Of a DNA stretch of 64,000 bases, positions 19,562 through 29,817 are shown piece after piece (position 1 is the stretch's first letter; every line of letters begins with the position of its first letter). The translations under genes were made by a program, and so were the position numbers. The stretch covers positions 806,001 to 870,000 of the forward strand of contig NZ_PJMW01000001.1 of assembly GCF_002846365.1 (NCBI RefSeq). Direction: 5' to 3'. The stretch is from Nocardia fluminea (lineage in GTDB: Bacteria > Actinomycetota > Actinomycetes > Mycobacteriales > Mycobacteriaceae). The notes beneath the pieces are model-generated. The model saw nothing but the letters and a program-made list of their open reading frames with translations, was not told the origin of the DNA and did not search any database.

Positions 19562-20293
19562 ATGTTGACCGTCGATTTCGACCGCTTGGGCGTCGGCCCC
19601 GGATCACGGGTGATCGACATCGGCTGCGGCGCGGGCAGACATTCCTTCGAGGCCTACCGCCGTGGAGCCGACGTCGTCGCGTTCGACCAGAACGCCGCCG
19701 ACCTGGCCGATGTCGACATCATGTTCGAGGCCATGGCCGCGGCGGGCGAGGCGCCGGAGTACGCCAAGGCCGAGACCGTCCGCGGCGATGCCCTCGATCT
19801 GCCCTACGGCAACGACGAATTCGACGTGGTCATCGCCTCGGAGATCCTCGAGCACGTCCCGCAGGACACGCAGGCGATCGCCGAACTGGCGCGCGTGGTC
19901 AAACCCGGTGGCGCGCTGGCGGTCACGGTGCCGCGCTGGCTGCCCGAACGCATCTGCTGGGCGCTCTCGGACGAGTACCACGCCAACGAAGGCGGCCACG
20001 TCCGCATCTATCGCGCCGACGAGCTGCGCGACAAGATCACCGCGCGCGGCCTGCGCTACCACCACCAGGACTTCGCGCACGCGCTGCACGCACCGTTCTG
20101 GTGGCTCAAATGCGCTGTCGGCGTGCGCAATGACAAGCACCCGCTGGTGAGCGCCTATCACCGCATGCTGGTGTGGGACATGATGTCGGCGCCCGCGGTG
20201 ACGCGCACAGCCGAACGTGTGCTGAATCCGCTCGTCGGCAAGTCCGTCGCGCTCTACTTCACGAAACCGGCGGTGCGCGCCGATGCCCGGTGA
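19562..20293 (+). CDS. Class I SAM-dependent methyltransferase
   Basis: A 243-residue methyltransferase: motif I VIDIGCGAGRHSFEA (residues about 17-31), acidic loop VVAFDQNAADL, post-I DLPYGNDEFDVVIASEILEHVPQD and LARVVKPGGALAVTVPRWLPER. GGAGG precedes ATG 19562; a longer frame from 19421 overlaps the glycosyltransferase gene. The last 11 nt overlap the next gene. Substrate unknown; it probably modifies the sugar or lipid made by the neighbours. Confidence 0.87.
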   Translation: MLTVDFDRLGVGPGSRVIDIGCGAGRHSFEAYRRGADVVAFDQNAADLADVDIMFEAMAAAGEAPEYAKAETVRGDALDLPYGNDEFDVVIASEILEHVPQDTQAIAELARVVKPGGALAVTVPRWLPERICWALSDEYHANEGGHVRIYRADELRDKITARGLRYHHQDFAHALHAPFWWLKCAVGVRNDKHPLVSAYHRMLVWDMMSAPAVTRTAERVLNPLVGKSVALYFTKPAVRADAR

Positions 20294-21302
20294 GGTACCG
20301 GCCGTTCCCGGGGTCGTCTCCGCGCGAGATATCCGGCGGACCGCCGAATCCATCGCCGCCGCACAGGAACCCGATGGCGCGATTCCCTGGTTCAGCGGCG
20401 GTCACACCGATCCCTGGGACCACATCGAATCCGCGATGGCACTGACCGTGGCAGGACTGTGGGACGAAGCCCGCGAGGCCTACATCTGGTCGGCGAAATC
20501 GCAACGCTCCGACGGTTCGTGGCCGATGCAGGTGCGCGGTGGCGTGATCGAGAATCACGACGCCGACACCAACTTCTGCGCCTACCTGGCCACCGGTGTC
20601 CTGCACGCCCTCTCGGTCACCGGCGATACCGGTTTCGCCGCCGAGCTGTGGCCGACGGTTCGTGCCGGGATCGATTTCGTCCTCGGCCTCCAATTGGGCG
20701 CCCACGGCGAGATCCACTGGTCGGCAAACGAATCCGGGTCCTCCGGTGAAGCTCTGCTGACCGGCTGTTCCAGCATCTTCCACAGTCTGGGCTGCGCGGT
20801 GACGCTGGCCGAGCGGATGGGCGATCCACGCCCGGACTGGGCGGCGGCCCGCGATCGGCTCGGCCGCGCTCTGCGTCATCATCCAGAAGCCTTTCTGGAC
20901 AAGAGCCGCTACTCCATGGACTGGTACTACCCCGTGCTCGGCGGCGCGGTGCGCGGCGCGGCCGCCACGGAGCTGATAGCTCGGCGCCGGGACGAATTCG
21001 TAGTGGGCGATCTCGGGATCCGCTGCGTCGCCGACGCACCGTGGGTCACCGGCGCCGAGACGTGTGAGCTGGTACTCGCCCTGGACGCCATCGGCGACAC
21101 CGCTGCCGCCGCCACATTGTTCGGCAACATGCAGCATCTGCGCGAACTCGACGGTTCCTATTGGACCGGACTGGTTTTCACCGATGGCAAGCGCTGGCCG
21201 GAAGAACGCACCACGTGGACCGGGGCGGCGGTCGTGCTCGCCGCCGACGCCCTCACCCGCACCACCGCGGGCAACGGCATCTTCCGCGACGCACCCCGCT
21301 GA
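20283..21302 (+). CDS. Prenyltransferase/squalene-cyclase-like alpha-toroid protein
   Basis: A 339-residue protein with the repeated helix pairs of the alpha/alpha-toroid fold: AQEPDGAIPWFSGGHTDPWDHIESAMAL, AKSQRSDGSWPMQ, DADTNFCAYLATGVLH and DGSYWTGLV. These QxxDGSW-type repeats recall squalene-hopene cyclases and protein prenyltransferases, but it is half the usual cyclase length and lacks a DXDD motif that I can find. It is therefore better read as a toroid-fold enzyme or binding protein of unknown activity. It overlaps the methyltransferase by 11 nt and ends 6 nt from a convergent methyltransferase gene. Confidence 0.75.
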   Translation: MPGEVPAVPGVVSARDIRRTAESIAAAQEPDGAIPWFSGGHTDPWDHIESAMALTVAGLWDEAREAYIWSAKSQRSDGSWPMQVRGGVIENHDADTNFCAYLATGVLHALSVTGDTGFAAELWPTVRAGIDFVLGLQLGAHGEIHWSANESGSSGEALLTGCSSIFHSLGCAVTLAERMGDPRPDWAAARDRLGRALRHHPEAFLDKSRYSMDWYYPVLGGAVRGAAATELIARRRDEFVVGDLGIRCVADAPWVTGAETCELVLALDAIGDTAAAATLFGNMQHLRELDGSYWTGLVFTDGKRWPEERTTWTGAAVVLAADALTRTTAGNGIFRDAPR

Positions 21303-21308
21303 GGCGGC

Positions 21309-22016
<708 letters not shown>

Positions 22017-22052
22017 AACCTGCTCGGATAGTCGGAACCCAAGGAGAACACG

Positions 22053-22199
22053 ATGAAGACCCGCCTCAACTGCCCCTGCGGCGTCGCGATCAAGGGCACC
22101 GACGAGGACGACCTGATCGAGCAGACCCAGGCGCACCTGGCCGAAAACCATCCCGGCCACGACTACACCCCCGACGAGATCCTCTTCATCGCCTACTGA
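22053..22199 (+). CDS. Small DUF1059-like protein (48 aa)
   Basis: A 48-codon gene: MKTRLNCPCGVAIKGTDEDD, then QAHLAENHPGHDYTPDEILF. The C-P-C pair and the HLAENHPGH phrase match the small DUF1059 family, which looks metal-binding; its function is unknown. AAGGAG lies 8 nt before ATG 22053. It has its own promoter region with a perfect palindrome at 21999-22016 and ends 5 nt from the convergent mce-associated gene. Confidence 0.72.
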   Translation: MKTRLNCPCGVAIKGTDEDDLIEQTQAHLAENHPGHDYTPDEILFIAY

Positions 22200-22204
22200 G
22201 CCGC

Positions 22205-22780
22205 CTACTTGGTCGGCAGCGCGTTCTGCAGGCCACCCACCTCGGTGATCTGCCAGTCGGCGTTGCGGTCCACGGTGAGCGAGTAGGTGACGGTGGTCCG
22301 CGTTCCGTCGGGCGTCTGGGCGCTGGTGGAGACCACATCGAGATAGGCGTTGACCTTGTAGATGCCGCCGCTTTCCGAGGTCACCGTCGCCGAGAGCGGC
22401 GTCGCCTTCGACGTCCACTGCAGCGGCAGCAGGATCTGCTCCAATTGCGGTGCGGTGGCGTCGAATTTCGCGGCCAGTTGCGGGGTGGTGCCGGTCTTCA
22501 GCCGGGTGAACCACGCCCGCACGTCGCGGTAGTCGATGGTGGACGCGCCGACCCCGTAGTCGGAGGCGATCTGTTCGACGTGTGCGGCGTCGGCGTCGCG
22601 GGCCTCGCGGTCGGCGATCGTGGCCTCGGCCGAGAAGTACAGCGACGCGAAGGTCACCACCGCGGCGACGAGGGCTGCGATCGTGACGGTAATCAGCACG
22701 GTCGACAGTCGCAGGGAGACGGTGCGTGGCGGCTGCGCGGCGGCCTCGGTGGTGGTGGCTTCTTCGGTCGCTGTACTCAT
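22205..22780 (-). CDS. Mce-associated membrane protein
   Basis: A 191-residue protein with a short cytoplasmic N-terminus, one membrane helix (TVLITVTIAALVAAVVTFASLYF, about residues 27-49) and an extracytoplasmic domain ending VDRNADWQITEVGGLQNALP. This is the layout of Mas/Mam proteins that stabilise Mce transporters. It is the last gene of the mce operon, 18 nt after mceF. Confidence 0.85.
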   Translation of the reverse strand: MSTATEEATTTEAAAQPPRTVSLRLSTVLITVTIAALVAAVVTFASLYFSAEATIADREARDADAAHVEQIASDYGVGASTIDYRDVRAWFTRLKTGTTPQLAAKFDATAPQLEQILLPLQWTSKATPLSATVTSESGGIYKVNAYLDVVSTSAQTPDGTRTTVTYSLTVDRNADWQITEVGGLQNALPTK

Positions 22781-22798
22781 GGTCCGTCCTTTGTCCGG

Positions 22799-23755
22799 CT
22801 ACTTGACGCCGATGCGCAGATGCACTGTGCCGTCGGTGTCCACGCTCTGCAGGGCTTGCTCGATCAGGGTGCTGATGTCGATGGCGGGTGTCCGGCTCAC
22901 CGCGTCGGTGACCACCGGACCGAGCACCTGTCCCAGCGGGGCGATGCTCGGCCCGATCTCCTCGATCAGCGTGGTGAGCTCGGCCAGGAACGGCACGAGG
23001 CCGTCGCCGGTGAAGTACGAGGGCACCGGGCGGCTCTCGACGAGCTCCGATCCGGATTCGACGATCGCGTTCAGCGTCACGCCGAACTCGCCGAACAGCG
23101 GGCCTGCCGTGCCGAGCGAGGGCCCCAGCCATGCCATGTCGCCGCCGAGGGCTTGCACATCGGCGAACAATTGCCGAACGGCCTGGGTGCGGCTGAGCAG
23201 GGTGGCCGCGAGCAGGGTCGATGACCGCTGCAGGGTCTGCATCGCCGCGTCCGTCCCGGCCAGCGCGCGGTCGAACGTGTCGACGAGATTCGCGATCGCC
23301 TCGGGATGGATCTGGTCCAGTAGTTCGACCAGCCGGGCCGACAGCGCCGTGATGGTCATCGGCAGATGGATCCGGTCGGCCGCGACGACCTGTCCGTCCT
23401 CGAGATAGGGGCCCGCACCGGACTCCGGCGCGAAGGCGATGTACGGCTCACCGAGGGCCGAGAGCTGTTCGATGCGGACATCGCTGGACACCGGAATTCG
23501 ATAGCGGTTGTCGATCCGCAGCCGAACGAGCACCCCGTCTGCCTGCTTGCGCACCGACTCGGTGCGGCCGACCTGGACGCCGGCGAGCAGAACAGGTGAA
23601 TTCGGCGTGAGCCCGCCCGAATTGTCCAGTCGCATGTCGGCGGTGATGTAGCTCAGCCGCGGATCCAACCGCAGCACACCGAGCGACATATACCCGACAC
23701 CGAAGACCAGGACCGCCGCGATCGCGGAGAGCGACACTGCCCCACGGAGATTCAT
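22799..23755 (-). CDS. mceF: MceF-type substrate-binding protein
   Basis: A 318-residue Mce protein: N-terminal membrane anchor (AVSLSAIAAVLVFGVGYMSLGVL), Mce domain (ITADMRLDNSGGLTPNSPVLLAGVQVGRTESV, about residues 37-110) and a long helical tail. It is the sixth Mce subunit by position and shape. ATG 23755 overlaps the mceE stop as ATGA. Mce hexamers form a tunnel across the periplasm for lipid import; the cargo is inferred to be sterol-like from the neighbouring genes. Confidence 0.88.
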   Translation of the reverse strand: MNLRGAVSLSAIAAVLVFGVGYMSLGVLRLDPRLSYITADMRLDNSGGLTPNSPVLLAGVQVGRTESVRKQADGVLVRLRIDNRYRIPVSSDVRIEQLSALGEPYIAFAPESGAGPYLEDGQVVAADRIHLPMTITALSARLVELLDQIHPEAIANLVDTFDRALAGTDAAMQTLQRSSTLLAATLLSRTQAVRQLFADVQALGGDMAWLGPSLGTAGPLFGEFGVTLNAIVESGSELVESRPVPSYFTGDGLVPFLAELTTLIEEIGPSIAPLGQVLGPVVTDAVSRTPAIDISTLIEQALQSVDTDGTVHLRIGVK

Positions 23756-24816
23756 CGCACGAGTCCGATCATCCGCAGGGTGTCGACGATGCGGGCGGTG
23801 TGATCGTCGGCAGTGATCGTGCCGGTCGACGGACCGAGGGTGACATCGACCAGGTCGACCTTCGGTCCGTGGGTGGCGAAGGGCACGAGATCGGTGTTGA
23901 TCAGGTCGATGAGCGCCTTCATGTTCGACGGTGAATCGGCGTCGAGCGGGCGGCTGCCCAGCAGCATGGGAACCAGGGCGCGGGTGGTGTCGTCGAGGGA
24001 GGACAGCAGCGGGCCCAGCCACTGCGCGCTCGGCGCGACCGGGCCGAGCGCGGTCAGCACGAAGATGACCCCGATCTGCGCGTTCACCGCATCGGTGGTG
24101 TGCTGGACGCCGTAGGGGGTGAGCAGTTCGTCGAGTATCGGCACGTTCTGCTGCATGCCCTCCTCGACCGTGGCCTCCAGGCCGTCGAGCAGGGCATCGA
24201 CCGAGTACAGGTGGTCGCCGAGGTCGGTGATGTCGGCGCCGAGAATGCCCGCGAGGCGGGCGGTGTCGCGCGGATCCTCGGGGAACACGCCGTTCACGGT
24301 CTGGACGATGGATTGGAAATCGGTCACCGCGCCGCTGCCGATGAACGTGGACAGTCCAGCCAGGATGTCCTCGATCGGGGGCGACTGGGTCGTGTCCGCG
24401 AGTGGAATGGTCGCACCCGCCGTCAGCTCGCCCGTCCTGGCCTCCACCGGTTCACTCAGCGCGACGTGGACATCGCCGAGCGGAGTCTCCTGGCGGAGTT
24501 CGGCGGTGGTGCCGACCGGGAGCCGAACCGACTGCGCGATAGCGACATCGGCGATGGCATAGCCCGGTACAGCCGCCCGGTCCGGTGTGCCGGGGACGGG
24601 GTCGACGAGGGTGACCCCCGTGAGCGTGCCGACCCGGACACCGGCCGCGATCACCTTGGCGCCCTGCGGAAGATTGAGCACATCGGCGAACTCGATCCGC
24701 AGCGGATACGTCGGACCGTCGACGCCCGCACCCGGGACCGGCAGGTCAGCGGGCTGGAAACCGCAACCGGGCGCGGCGAGCAGCACCGCGAACAGGACCA
24801 GGGCGGCCCGTCTCAT
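23752..24816 (-). CDS. mceE: MceE-type lipoprotein
   Basis: A 354-residue Mce protein with a lipoprotein signal (VLFAVLLAAPGC, Cys about residue 18), the position normally held by the LprK/LprN lipoprotein. The Mce domain reads YPLRIEFADVLNLPQGAKVIAAGVRVGTLTGV. It overlaps mceD and mceF by ATGA on both sides, so the subunits are translated in a coupled way. Confidence 0.9.
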   Translation of the reverse strand: MRRAALVLFAVLLAAPGCGFQPADLPVPGAGVDGPTYPLRIEFADVLNLPQGAKVIAAGVRVGTLTGVTLVDPVPGTPDRAAVPGYAIADVAIAQSVRLPVGTTAELRQETPLGDVHVALSEPVEARTGELTAGATIPLADTTQSPPIEDILAGLSTFIGSGAVTDFQSIVQTVNGVFPEDPRDTARLAGILGADITDLGDHLYSVDALLDGLEATVEEGMQQNVPILDELLTPYGVQHTTDAVNAQIGVIFVLTALGPVAPSAQWLGPLLSSLDDTTRALVPMLLGSRPLDADSPSNMKALIDLINTDLVPFATHGPKVDLVDVTLGPSTGTITADDHTARIVDTLRMIGLVR

Positions 24817-25916
24817 CGTGCGCTCACCGCCCCGAGCAGCAGGGGCAGGGCAGGTATCGTCATCGCACCGCTTTCGGTCGCCTGGCACGGCTGTCCGGTA
24901 ATGATCTGCAGGCCCGCGCACACCTGGGCCGTGTCCTGCTGGGCGAGTACGAGTTTCGGTGGCGCGTAGCCGATGGTCAGTGCTCCGCCGGCCGGGTCGA
25001 CGGCGCCGGCGAAGCCACTCGCGAGCGCCGGAGCCATGGCGATGATGTCGGCGAGCGAACCGACGCCCGCCGCGATCATGCGCGAGAGATCCGGCACCGA
25101 ATCCAGTGCGCGCAGCGCGGGCGACCCGAACATCACGATCACGTCGTTGAGCTGGGGCAGCAGATCGGCAAGGGCGGCGACGATCTCGATGATCGGCGGG
25201 AACGCGATCGTGACGATGTCGTCGAACGTCTGCGGCAGCCCACTCACCGTGGTCTCCACCTGGGACCAGCCGCCGCGGGCCCGCTGGGCGAGATCGGCGA
25301 GCGCGTCGAGCAATTGCCCGATGTGGCCGATCGCCGCGTCCGGCGCGGCCAGTGCGCTGCTGAGCGCGGCGATGATCTCGTTGAGCTGATCGCCCGTCCC
25401 CGCCGTCGCGCGATCGAGCGCGTCGACTCCGGCACCGACGGCGCTGCGCTGCGAGGGATCTCGCGCACCGTTGAGCTGGTCGGCGAGCCCGGCGAGCGCG
25501 TCGAAGGTCTGCGTCAGGCTCTTGGGGGTCAGGGTCTTGGTGATGCACCCGCTCGAATTCCAGCCCGGCCCGGCGGGTTCGGCCCCGATCAGGGCCAACC
25601 GCCGATCGGCGATCAGGGTGTCGCTGACGGTCACCGCCCCGACATCGGCCGGCAGCTTGCGGTCGGCGCGGATGGCGAATTCGACGCGCGCCACCGCACC
25701 GTCGATGCTGATCTCGGTGACGCGCCCGATCTGGACCCCCATGACCGTGACCGCGCTGCCTTCGTACAGCCCGATGCTGTCGGGCATGTCGGCGCAGTAG
25801 CTACGCATCGGCGGATTCGGCGTGCTCAGCCGCAAGCCGACCGCGCCGGCGAGAACGAGCGTCACGACGACCACCGCCGACATCAGCCCGCGCGATCCCA
25901 GGATCTTGTTCAGCAT
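24813..25916 (-). CDS. mceD: MceD-type substrate-binding protein
   Basis: A 367-residue Mce protein: membrane anchor SAVVVVTLVLAGAVGLRLS, Mce domain SYCADMPDSIGLYEGSAVTVMGVQIGRVTEI, then a helical domain and a C-terminus ending LLLGAVSAR. ATG 25916 shares one base with the mceC stop (TGATG). The longer open frame to 26138 overlaps mceC and is not used. Confidence 0.88.
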   Translation of the reverse strand: MLNKILGSRGLMSAVVVVTLVLAGAVGLRLSTPNPPMRSYCADMPDSIGLYEGSAVTVMGVQIGRVTEISIDGAVARVEFAIRADRKLPADVGAVTVSDTLIADRRLALIGAEPAGPGWNSSGCITKTLTPKSLTQTFDALAGLADQLNGARDPSQRSAVGAGVDALDRATAGTGDQLNEIIAALSSALAAPDAAIGHIGQLLDALADLAQRARGGWSQVETTVSGLPQTFDDIVTIAFPPIIEIVAALADLLPQLNDVIVMFGSPALRALDSVPDLSRMIAAGVGSLADIIAMAPALASGFAGAVDPAGGALTIGYAPPKLVLAQQDTAQVCAGLQIITGQPCQATESGAMTIPALPLLLGAVSAR

Positions 25917-26920
25917 CAACAACCACCTCCCGGCAGTGGCACGCACACGGCGGGGAGCTGGATCGTCGCCCCGGACTGGTCGATACCCACCCCACCGCCC
26001 GCCTGCATCAACGGAAGCAGTCGCTGCTGGAGAGCACGCACGGAATCCAGCAGCGTGCCGAGACGCCCACCGAGCTCCTCGAGCGCGGGGATGGTATCGG
26101 CGAGCGGCTGGGCGCGCTCCTTGATCGAGGCGTCCCACGCCCGGCCGAGCGGTGTGAGGTCTTGCAGGATCACCGCCAGGTCGTACAGGGACTCGGCGAC
26201 CTGCACCTTGTTGGTCTGGATGATCTGTTCGAGCGTGCCGAGCGTGATGATCAGGTCCGCCAGCACGTCGACGTTCGCGTCGAGCGCGGTCAGGTACTCG
26301 TCGGCGATGGACAGCGCACGGGAGATGTCCGCGTTCTGCTCGTCCAGGATCGCGACCACGTCGCCGGCGGCGCGAACCGTCGACCGCACGGCCTCCGGAC
26401 TCTTGTCGATCGCGGTGGACAGGGCGGCGAGGTCCTGCCGGAACACAGTGCCGTCGATCCGGCGGACCGGCTCCACCGCGTCCTGGAACGCCTTGGTCAG
26501 GTTGTAGGGCACGATCACTCGCTCCATCGGGATCACCGTGGTGCCCAGGGGTTTCGTGCCGGCGGGCAGGACGGCCACGTAGTAACCACCCACGAACGTG
26601 AGCATCCGTATGTCGAGGGTGGTCTGATCACCGAGGAACGCGTCGTCGGCGACGGTGAACTCCATCCTGACCCGGTCGGGCAGCAGGGTCAGCGCGGTCA
26701 CCTTCCCGACGGGGATCCCCGCCAGCCGCACGTCGTCGCCGGTGCGGACCGAACCCGCCTGGCTCATCTCGGCGGAATAGGTGTGCTCCGTGGATGTTCC
26801 GGTGACGTAGACCGCGCCGATCGCGACCAGCAACAGCACAGCCGCGCACATTCCCGCTATCCCCCAGCGCAATTCGCCTGCCCGCGGATCGGCGGCGCGT
26901 CCGCGCGCTATCGGCGACAC
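25916..26920 (-). CDS. mceC: MceC-type substrate-binding protein
   Basis: A 334-residue Mce protein: anchor WGIAGMCAAVLLLVAIGAVYV, Mce domain YSAEMSQAGSVRTGDDVRLAGIPVGKVTALTL, and a long coiled helical region. It starts at GTG 26920, overlapping mceB by 13 nt; a start further in is possible. The C-terminus PAVCVPLPGGGC has two Cys that may form a disulfide outside the cell membrane. Confidence 0.87.
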   Translation of the reverse strand: MSPIARGRAADPRAGELRWGIAGMCAAVLLLVAIGAVYVTGTSTEHTYSAEMSQAGSVRTGDDVRLAGIPVGKVTALTLLPDRVRMEFTVADDAFLGDQTTLDIRMLTFVGGYYVAVLPAGTKPLGTTVIPMERVIVPYNLTKAFQDAVEPVRRIDGTVFRQDLAALSTAIDKSPEAVRSTVRAAGDVVAILDEQNADISRALSIADEYLTALDANVDVLADLIITLGTLEQIIQTNKVQVAESLYDLAVILQDLTPLGRAWDASIKERAQPLADTIPALEELGGRLGTLLDSVRALQQRLLPLMQAGGGVGIDQSGATIQLPAVCVPLPGGGC

Positions 26921-27906
26921 AGCACGATCCCCTGTCCCGCGATGAGAACTTGCAGCGGCTGGGGTGCCGTCGCATCACCGTTCGAACAGGTGAGGTCGGG
27001 GCCGGTGGGCGGAATCGCCTGTGTCATCGCCTGGATGAGGCCGGGGATGCTCTCGAAGGCGGCCACCGCGTCGTACGGATCGGGGAAGGCCCTTCGCAGC
27101 GCTACATCGAAGTGTCCGCCGGGTTCCCCCGTGACCCCGAAGACGGCCAGCATGCTCCGAAGCGGTTGCAGGACACCGGGTATTCCGATCGCGAAGTCGA
27201 CGAGTCCGGGAAGTTTGTCGGTGATGGTGATGAACAGGTTGGTCAGATTGGTCAGCAGGGTCATCGCGTTGCCCGACTTTCCGCCGAGATGATCGGCCAC
27301 CTGGGCCAGGTTGCTCGCCAGCGCCGACAGCACCGCTTGCCGATCGGAGGCGTAACGGCTGAGCTTGTCGATGGCGCCCAGCGCCCGCCCGACACCCGTC
27401 CCGTCACCCTGGACCACCGCGAGAATGCTGGTCGCGAACTGATTGAGATCGTCGGGCGAGAGTTCGGCCAGCACCGGCTGTAGTCCTTTGAACAGTCGCG
27501 TGATGTCGAAGTCGGGCACGGTCTCCGCGGTGCCGAAGACCGATGCCGGATCCCGCGGGCCCGCAGGCTGTTCGGGCTGCTCGATGTCCAGATAGCGGAA
27601 GCCGGTCAGGTTCTGGTACCGGATGGCGATCACGGTGTTGGTGAACACCGGCCGATCCCTGCTGACGATGAAGGTCACGCGAGCGAGCGCGCCGTCGAGC
27701 TCGACCGCACGTACCTTGCCGACCTGGACGCCGTAGAGGCGCACGTCGTCGCCACCGCGCAATCCGTTCGCGTCGGTGAACAGCGCTGTGTAGGTGTCGG
27801 TTTCGCCGTCGATCGGCCGTTCGATCACGCGCAGGACGCCCACCAGCACCACACCCATCAGCAGGACCGCGGTGGCCACGCGCAGCAGCAGCGAACGTGT
27901 CGTCAT
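26908..27906 (-). CDS. mceB: MceB-type substrate-binding protein
   Basis: A 332-residue Mce protein: N-terminal anchor LLLRVATAVLLMGVVLVGVLRVI, Mce domain YTALFTDANGLRGGDDVRLYGVQVGKVRAVEL, YLDIEQPEQPAG, and a helical tail with a late Cys pair. It shares one base with the mceA stop. Second Mce subunit of the operon. Confidence 0.88.
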   Translation of the reverse strand: MTTRSLLLRVATAVLLMGVVLVGVLRVIERPIDGETDTYTALFTDANGLRGGDDVRLYGVQVGKVRAVELDGALARVTFIVSRDRPVFTNTVIAIRYQNLTGFRYLDIEQPEQPAGPRDPASVFGTAETVPDFDITRLFKGLQPVLAELSPDDLNQFATSILAVVQGDGTGVGRALGAIDKLSRYASDRQAVLSALASNLAQVADHLGGKSGNAMTLLTNLTNLFITITDKLPGLVDFAIGIPGVLQPLRSMLAVFGVTGEPGGHFDVALRRAFPDPYDAVAAFESIPGLIQAMTQAIPPTGPDLTCSNGDATAPQPLQVLIAGQGIVLCRR

Positions 27907-28949
27907 CAGCGCACGCCCCCGAGTATCGAGGCCAGCGGCGCCGCCAGACCGGGCACCACGTCGAGTTCGACCGCGGCTTCGAGCACGGGACCGTCGGGTG
28001 TGTCGCGGAAGGCGGCGTCGAGGCGAGTGAGCAGTTCACTCAGCTGCTCTCCCGAACGTTGCGGGGTGCTGACCGACGCGGAAAGCCGGTCGAGGACAAG
28101 GCTGATCATGGGCAGGATTCCACCGAAATACTGTCGGGAGGTGCTGAGCAGTCGAGTGACCGTGGGCAGCAATTGATATTGGATGCCTTCGAACATCTGA
28201 CCGAAGCGCTGGAGTTGGTCGGGTACCGCCAGGTATTTGTTCGTGTACTCCGCGTTCAGCAGCGTCAGCCCGCCGGTCAGCATCGGCGGTAGCCCGGTCA
28301 GCGCCGAACCGAACTGCTCGAACAGCATCGACGGCGGAAGCTGTCGGGTCTCGGCATAGGAGCGGGCGGTCGTGCCGATCGCCTGCATCAAGGGTGTGAA
28401 GGCCGTGAGGTCGCGCGAGATCGTGCTGAGCAGTTCGACGAGCTTCGGTGTCAGCACCTCGTCGGTGAGCTGTCCCGTCGATTTCAGCAAGGCCGAGAGC
28501 GTGGCGTCGTGGACTCGGTCAGCGTCGCGATCGGTCAGGTCGACAGTCGAGCCGTCGACCAACTCGGCGCCGCCCGCCGTCGAGTGCAGCTCGATGGCGC
28601 TGATGCCGAAGAGGTTTCCCGGCGCGTAGTCGACGGTCAGGGCGTTCGTCAGACCGAACAGCTGAGACCCGCTCAACGTCAGGTCGATGCGCTGCCTGCT
28701 GCGGCCCGCGAAGTCGATCGCGGCGACCGAGCCGACGCGCACCCCGTCGAGCCGGACGTCGGTCCCCTCCCCGACGCCCTCGCCGACTTCGCCGACCAGC
28801 AGTGCGACGCGGATCTGGTCGGCGGGCTCGCTGTCGGGCACCACCCGCCAGACGAGCACGCCGAGCAGCGTGAGCACGACGGCGAGGGTGCCGAGTACGC
28901 GGGCACGCAGTGGCCCGACTTCGGTACCCGGCAGAGCATAGGCAGGCAT
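27906..28949 (-). CDS. mceA: MceA-type substrate-binding protein
   Basis: A 347-residue Mce protein: anchor LGTLAVVLTLLGVLVWRVV, Mce domain VALLVGEVGEGVGEGTDVRLDGVRVGSVAAI, then LFGISAIELHS and a helical C-terminus. First Mce subunit, 4 nt after yrbEB. The N-terminus (MPAYALPGTEVGPLRARVLG) is short and typical. Confidence 0.88.
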   Translation of the reverse strand: MPAYALPGTEVGPLRARVLGTLAVVLTLLGVLVWRVVPDSEPADQIRVALLVGEVGEGVGEGTDVRLDGVRVGSVAAIDFAGRSRQRIDLTLSGSQLFGLTNALTVDYAPGNLFGISAIELHSTAGGAELVDGSTVDLTDRDADRVHDATLSALLKSTGQLTDEVLTPKLVELLSTISRDLTAFTPLMQAIGTTARSYAETRQLPPSMLFEQFGSALTGLPPMLTGGLTLLNAEYTNKYLAVPDQLQRFGQMFEGIQYQLLPTVTRLLSTSRQYFGGILPMISLVLDRLSASVSTPQRSGEQLSELLTRLDAAFRDTPDGPVLEAAVELDVVPGLAAPLASILGGVR

Positions 28950-28953
28950 GGCA

Positions 28954-29817
28954 TCACCCGGTGAACGTGACGGGGGACTGGAATCCCCACAGTGCGATGG
29001 TGGCGACCATGTCGAGTGCGATGATCGCCACCAGGCTCGCCCGAATGGCGCGCCCGGAACCGATACCGACGCCCTCGGGACCGCCCGTGGCGAAATAGCC
29101 CTGATAGCAATGGATCAGCACGACAGCGACCGCGAACACCATTACTTTGACGGTCGCGGCGAAGACGTCCCAGCCGACGACGAACTGCTCGAAGTAGTGG
29201 TTGTAGGTCCCGGACGGTGTCCCGTGAATGGTCGTGACGATGAAGGCGCAGGAGAAGTAGCTCAGGATCAACGCGACCACGAATGCCGGTGCCACCGCGA
29301 AGATCCCGGCGATGACCCGGGTCGTCACCACGAAAGGCACCGACCGGATGCCCAGCGATTCGAGTGCGTCGATCTCCTCGGAGATGCGCATGGAGCCGAT
29401 CTCGGCGGTCATTCGGCACCCGGCTTGCGCCGCGAATCCGATTCCCGCCGCGATCGGCGCGAGCTCACGGGTCACCCCGAAGGCCGAGATGAGACCGCTG
29501 AGCTGCCCCAGTGACAACAGGTCGAGCGCACTGAACGCCTCGATGCCGATGGAGGCGCCCATGGCCGCGCCGAGCAACAGCATCAGCGGCACCACGCCGC
29601 CGCCGATGATCACCGAACCGCGACCCCAGGTCATGTCCGTGACCATCGTGATCGTCTGCCGCCGGTAGTGCACCAGGGTGTAGGGCAACGACGACAGCAC
29701 CTGCCAGCAGAAGCCGAGCACGAACCCGATCGACTCGATCGGGCCGAACGGGCGAAGACCACGGCGGCGCAGCCATCCGACCCAGCGCAGCGCCGACGGA
29801 TAGTAGGGAGCACTCAT
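28954..29817 (-). CDS. yrbEB: YrbE-type Mce permease, subunit B
   Basis: A 287-residue MlaE/YrbE-family permease with several membrane helices and the conserved block FGVTRELAPIAAGIGFAAQAGCRMTAEIGSMRISEEIDALESLGI that contacts the ATPase in this family. ATG 29817 shares one base with the yrbEA stop. The ATPase (MceG type) is not in the window, as usual for actinobacteria, where it is encoded elsewhere. Confidence 0.92.
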   Translation of the reverse strand: MSAPYYPSALRWVGWLRRRGLRPFGPIESIGFVLGFCWQVLSSLPYTLVHYRRQTITMVTDMTWGRGSVIIGGGVVPLMLLLGAAMGASIGIEAFSALDLLSLGQLSGLISAFGVTRELAPIAAGIGFAAQAGCRMTAEIGSMRISEEIDALESLGIRSVPFVVTTRVIAGIFAVAPAFVVALILSYFSCAFIVTTIHGTPSGTYNHYFEQFVVGWDVFAATVKVMVFAVAVVLIHCYQGYFATGGPEGVGIGSGRAIRASLVAIIALDMVATIALWGFQSPVTFTG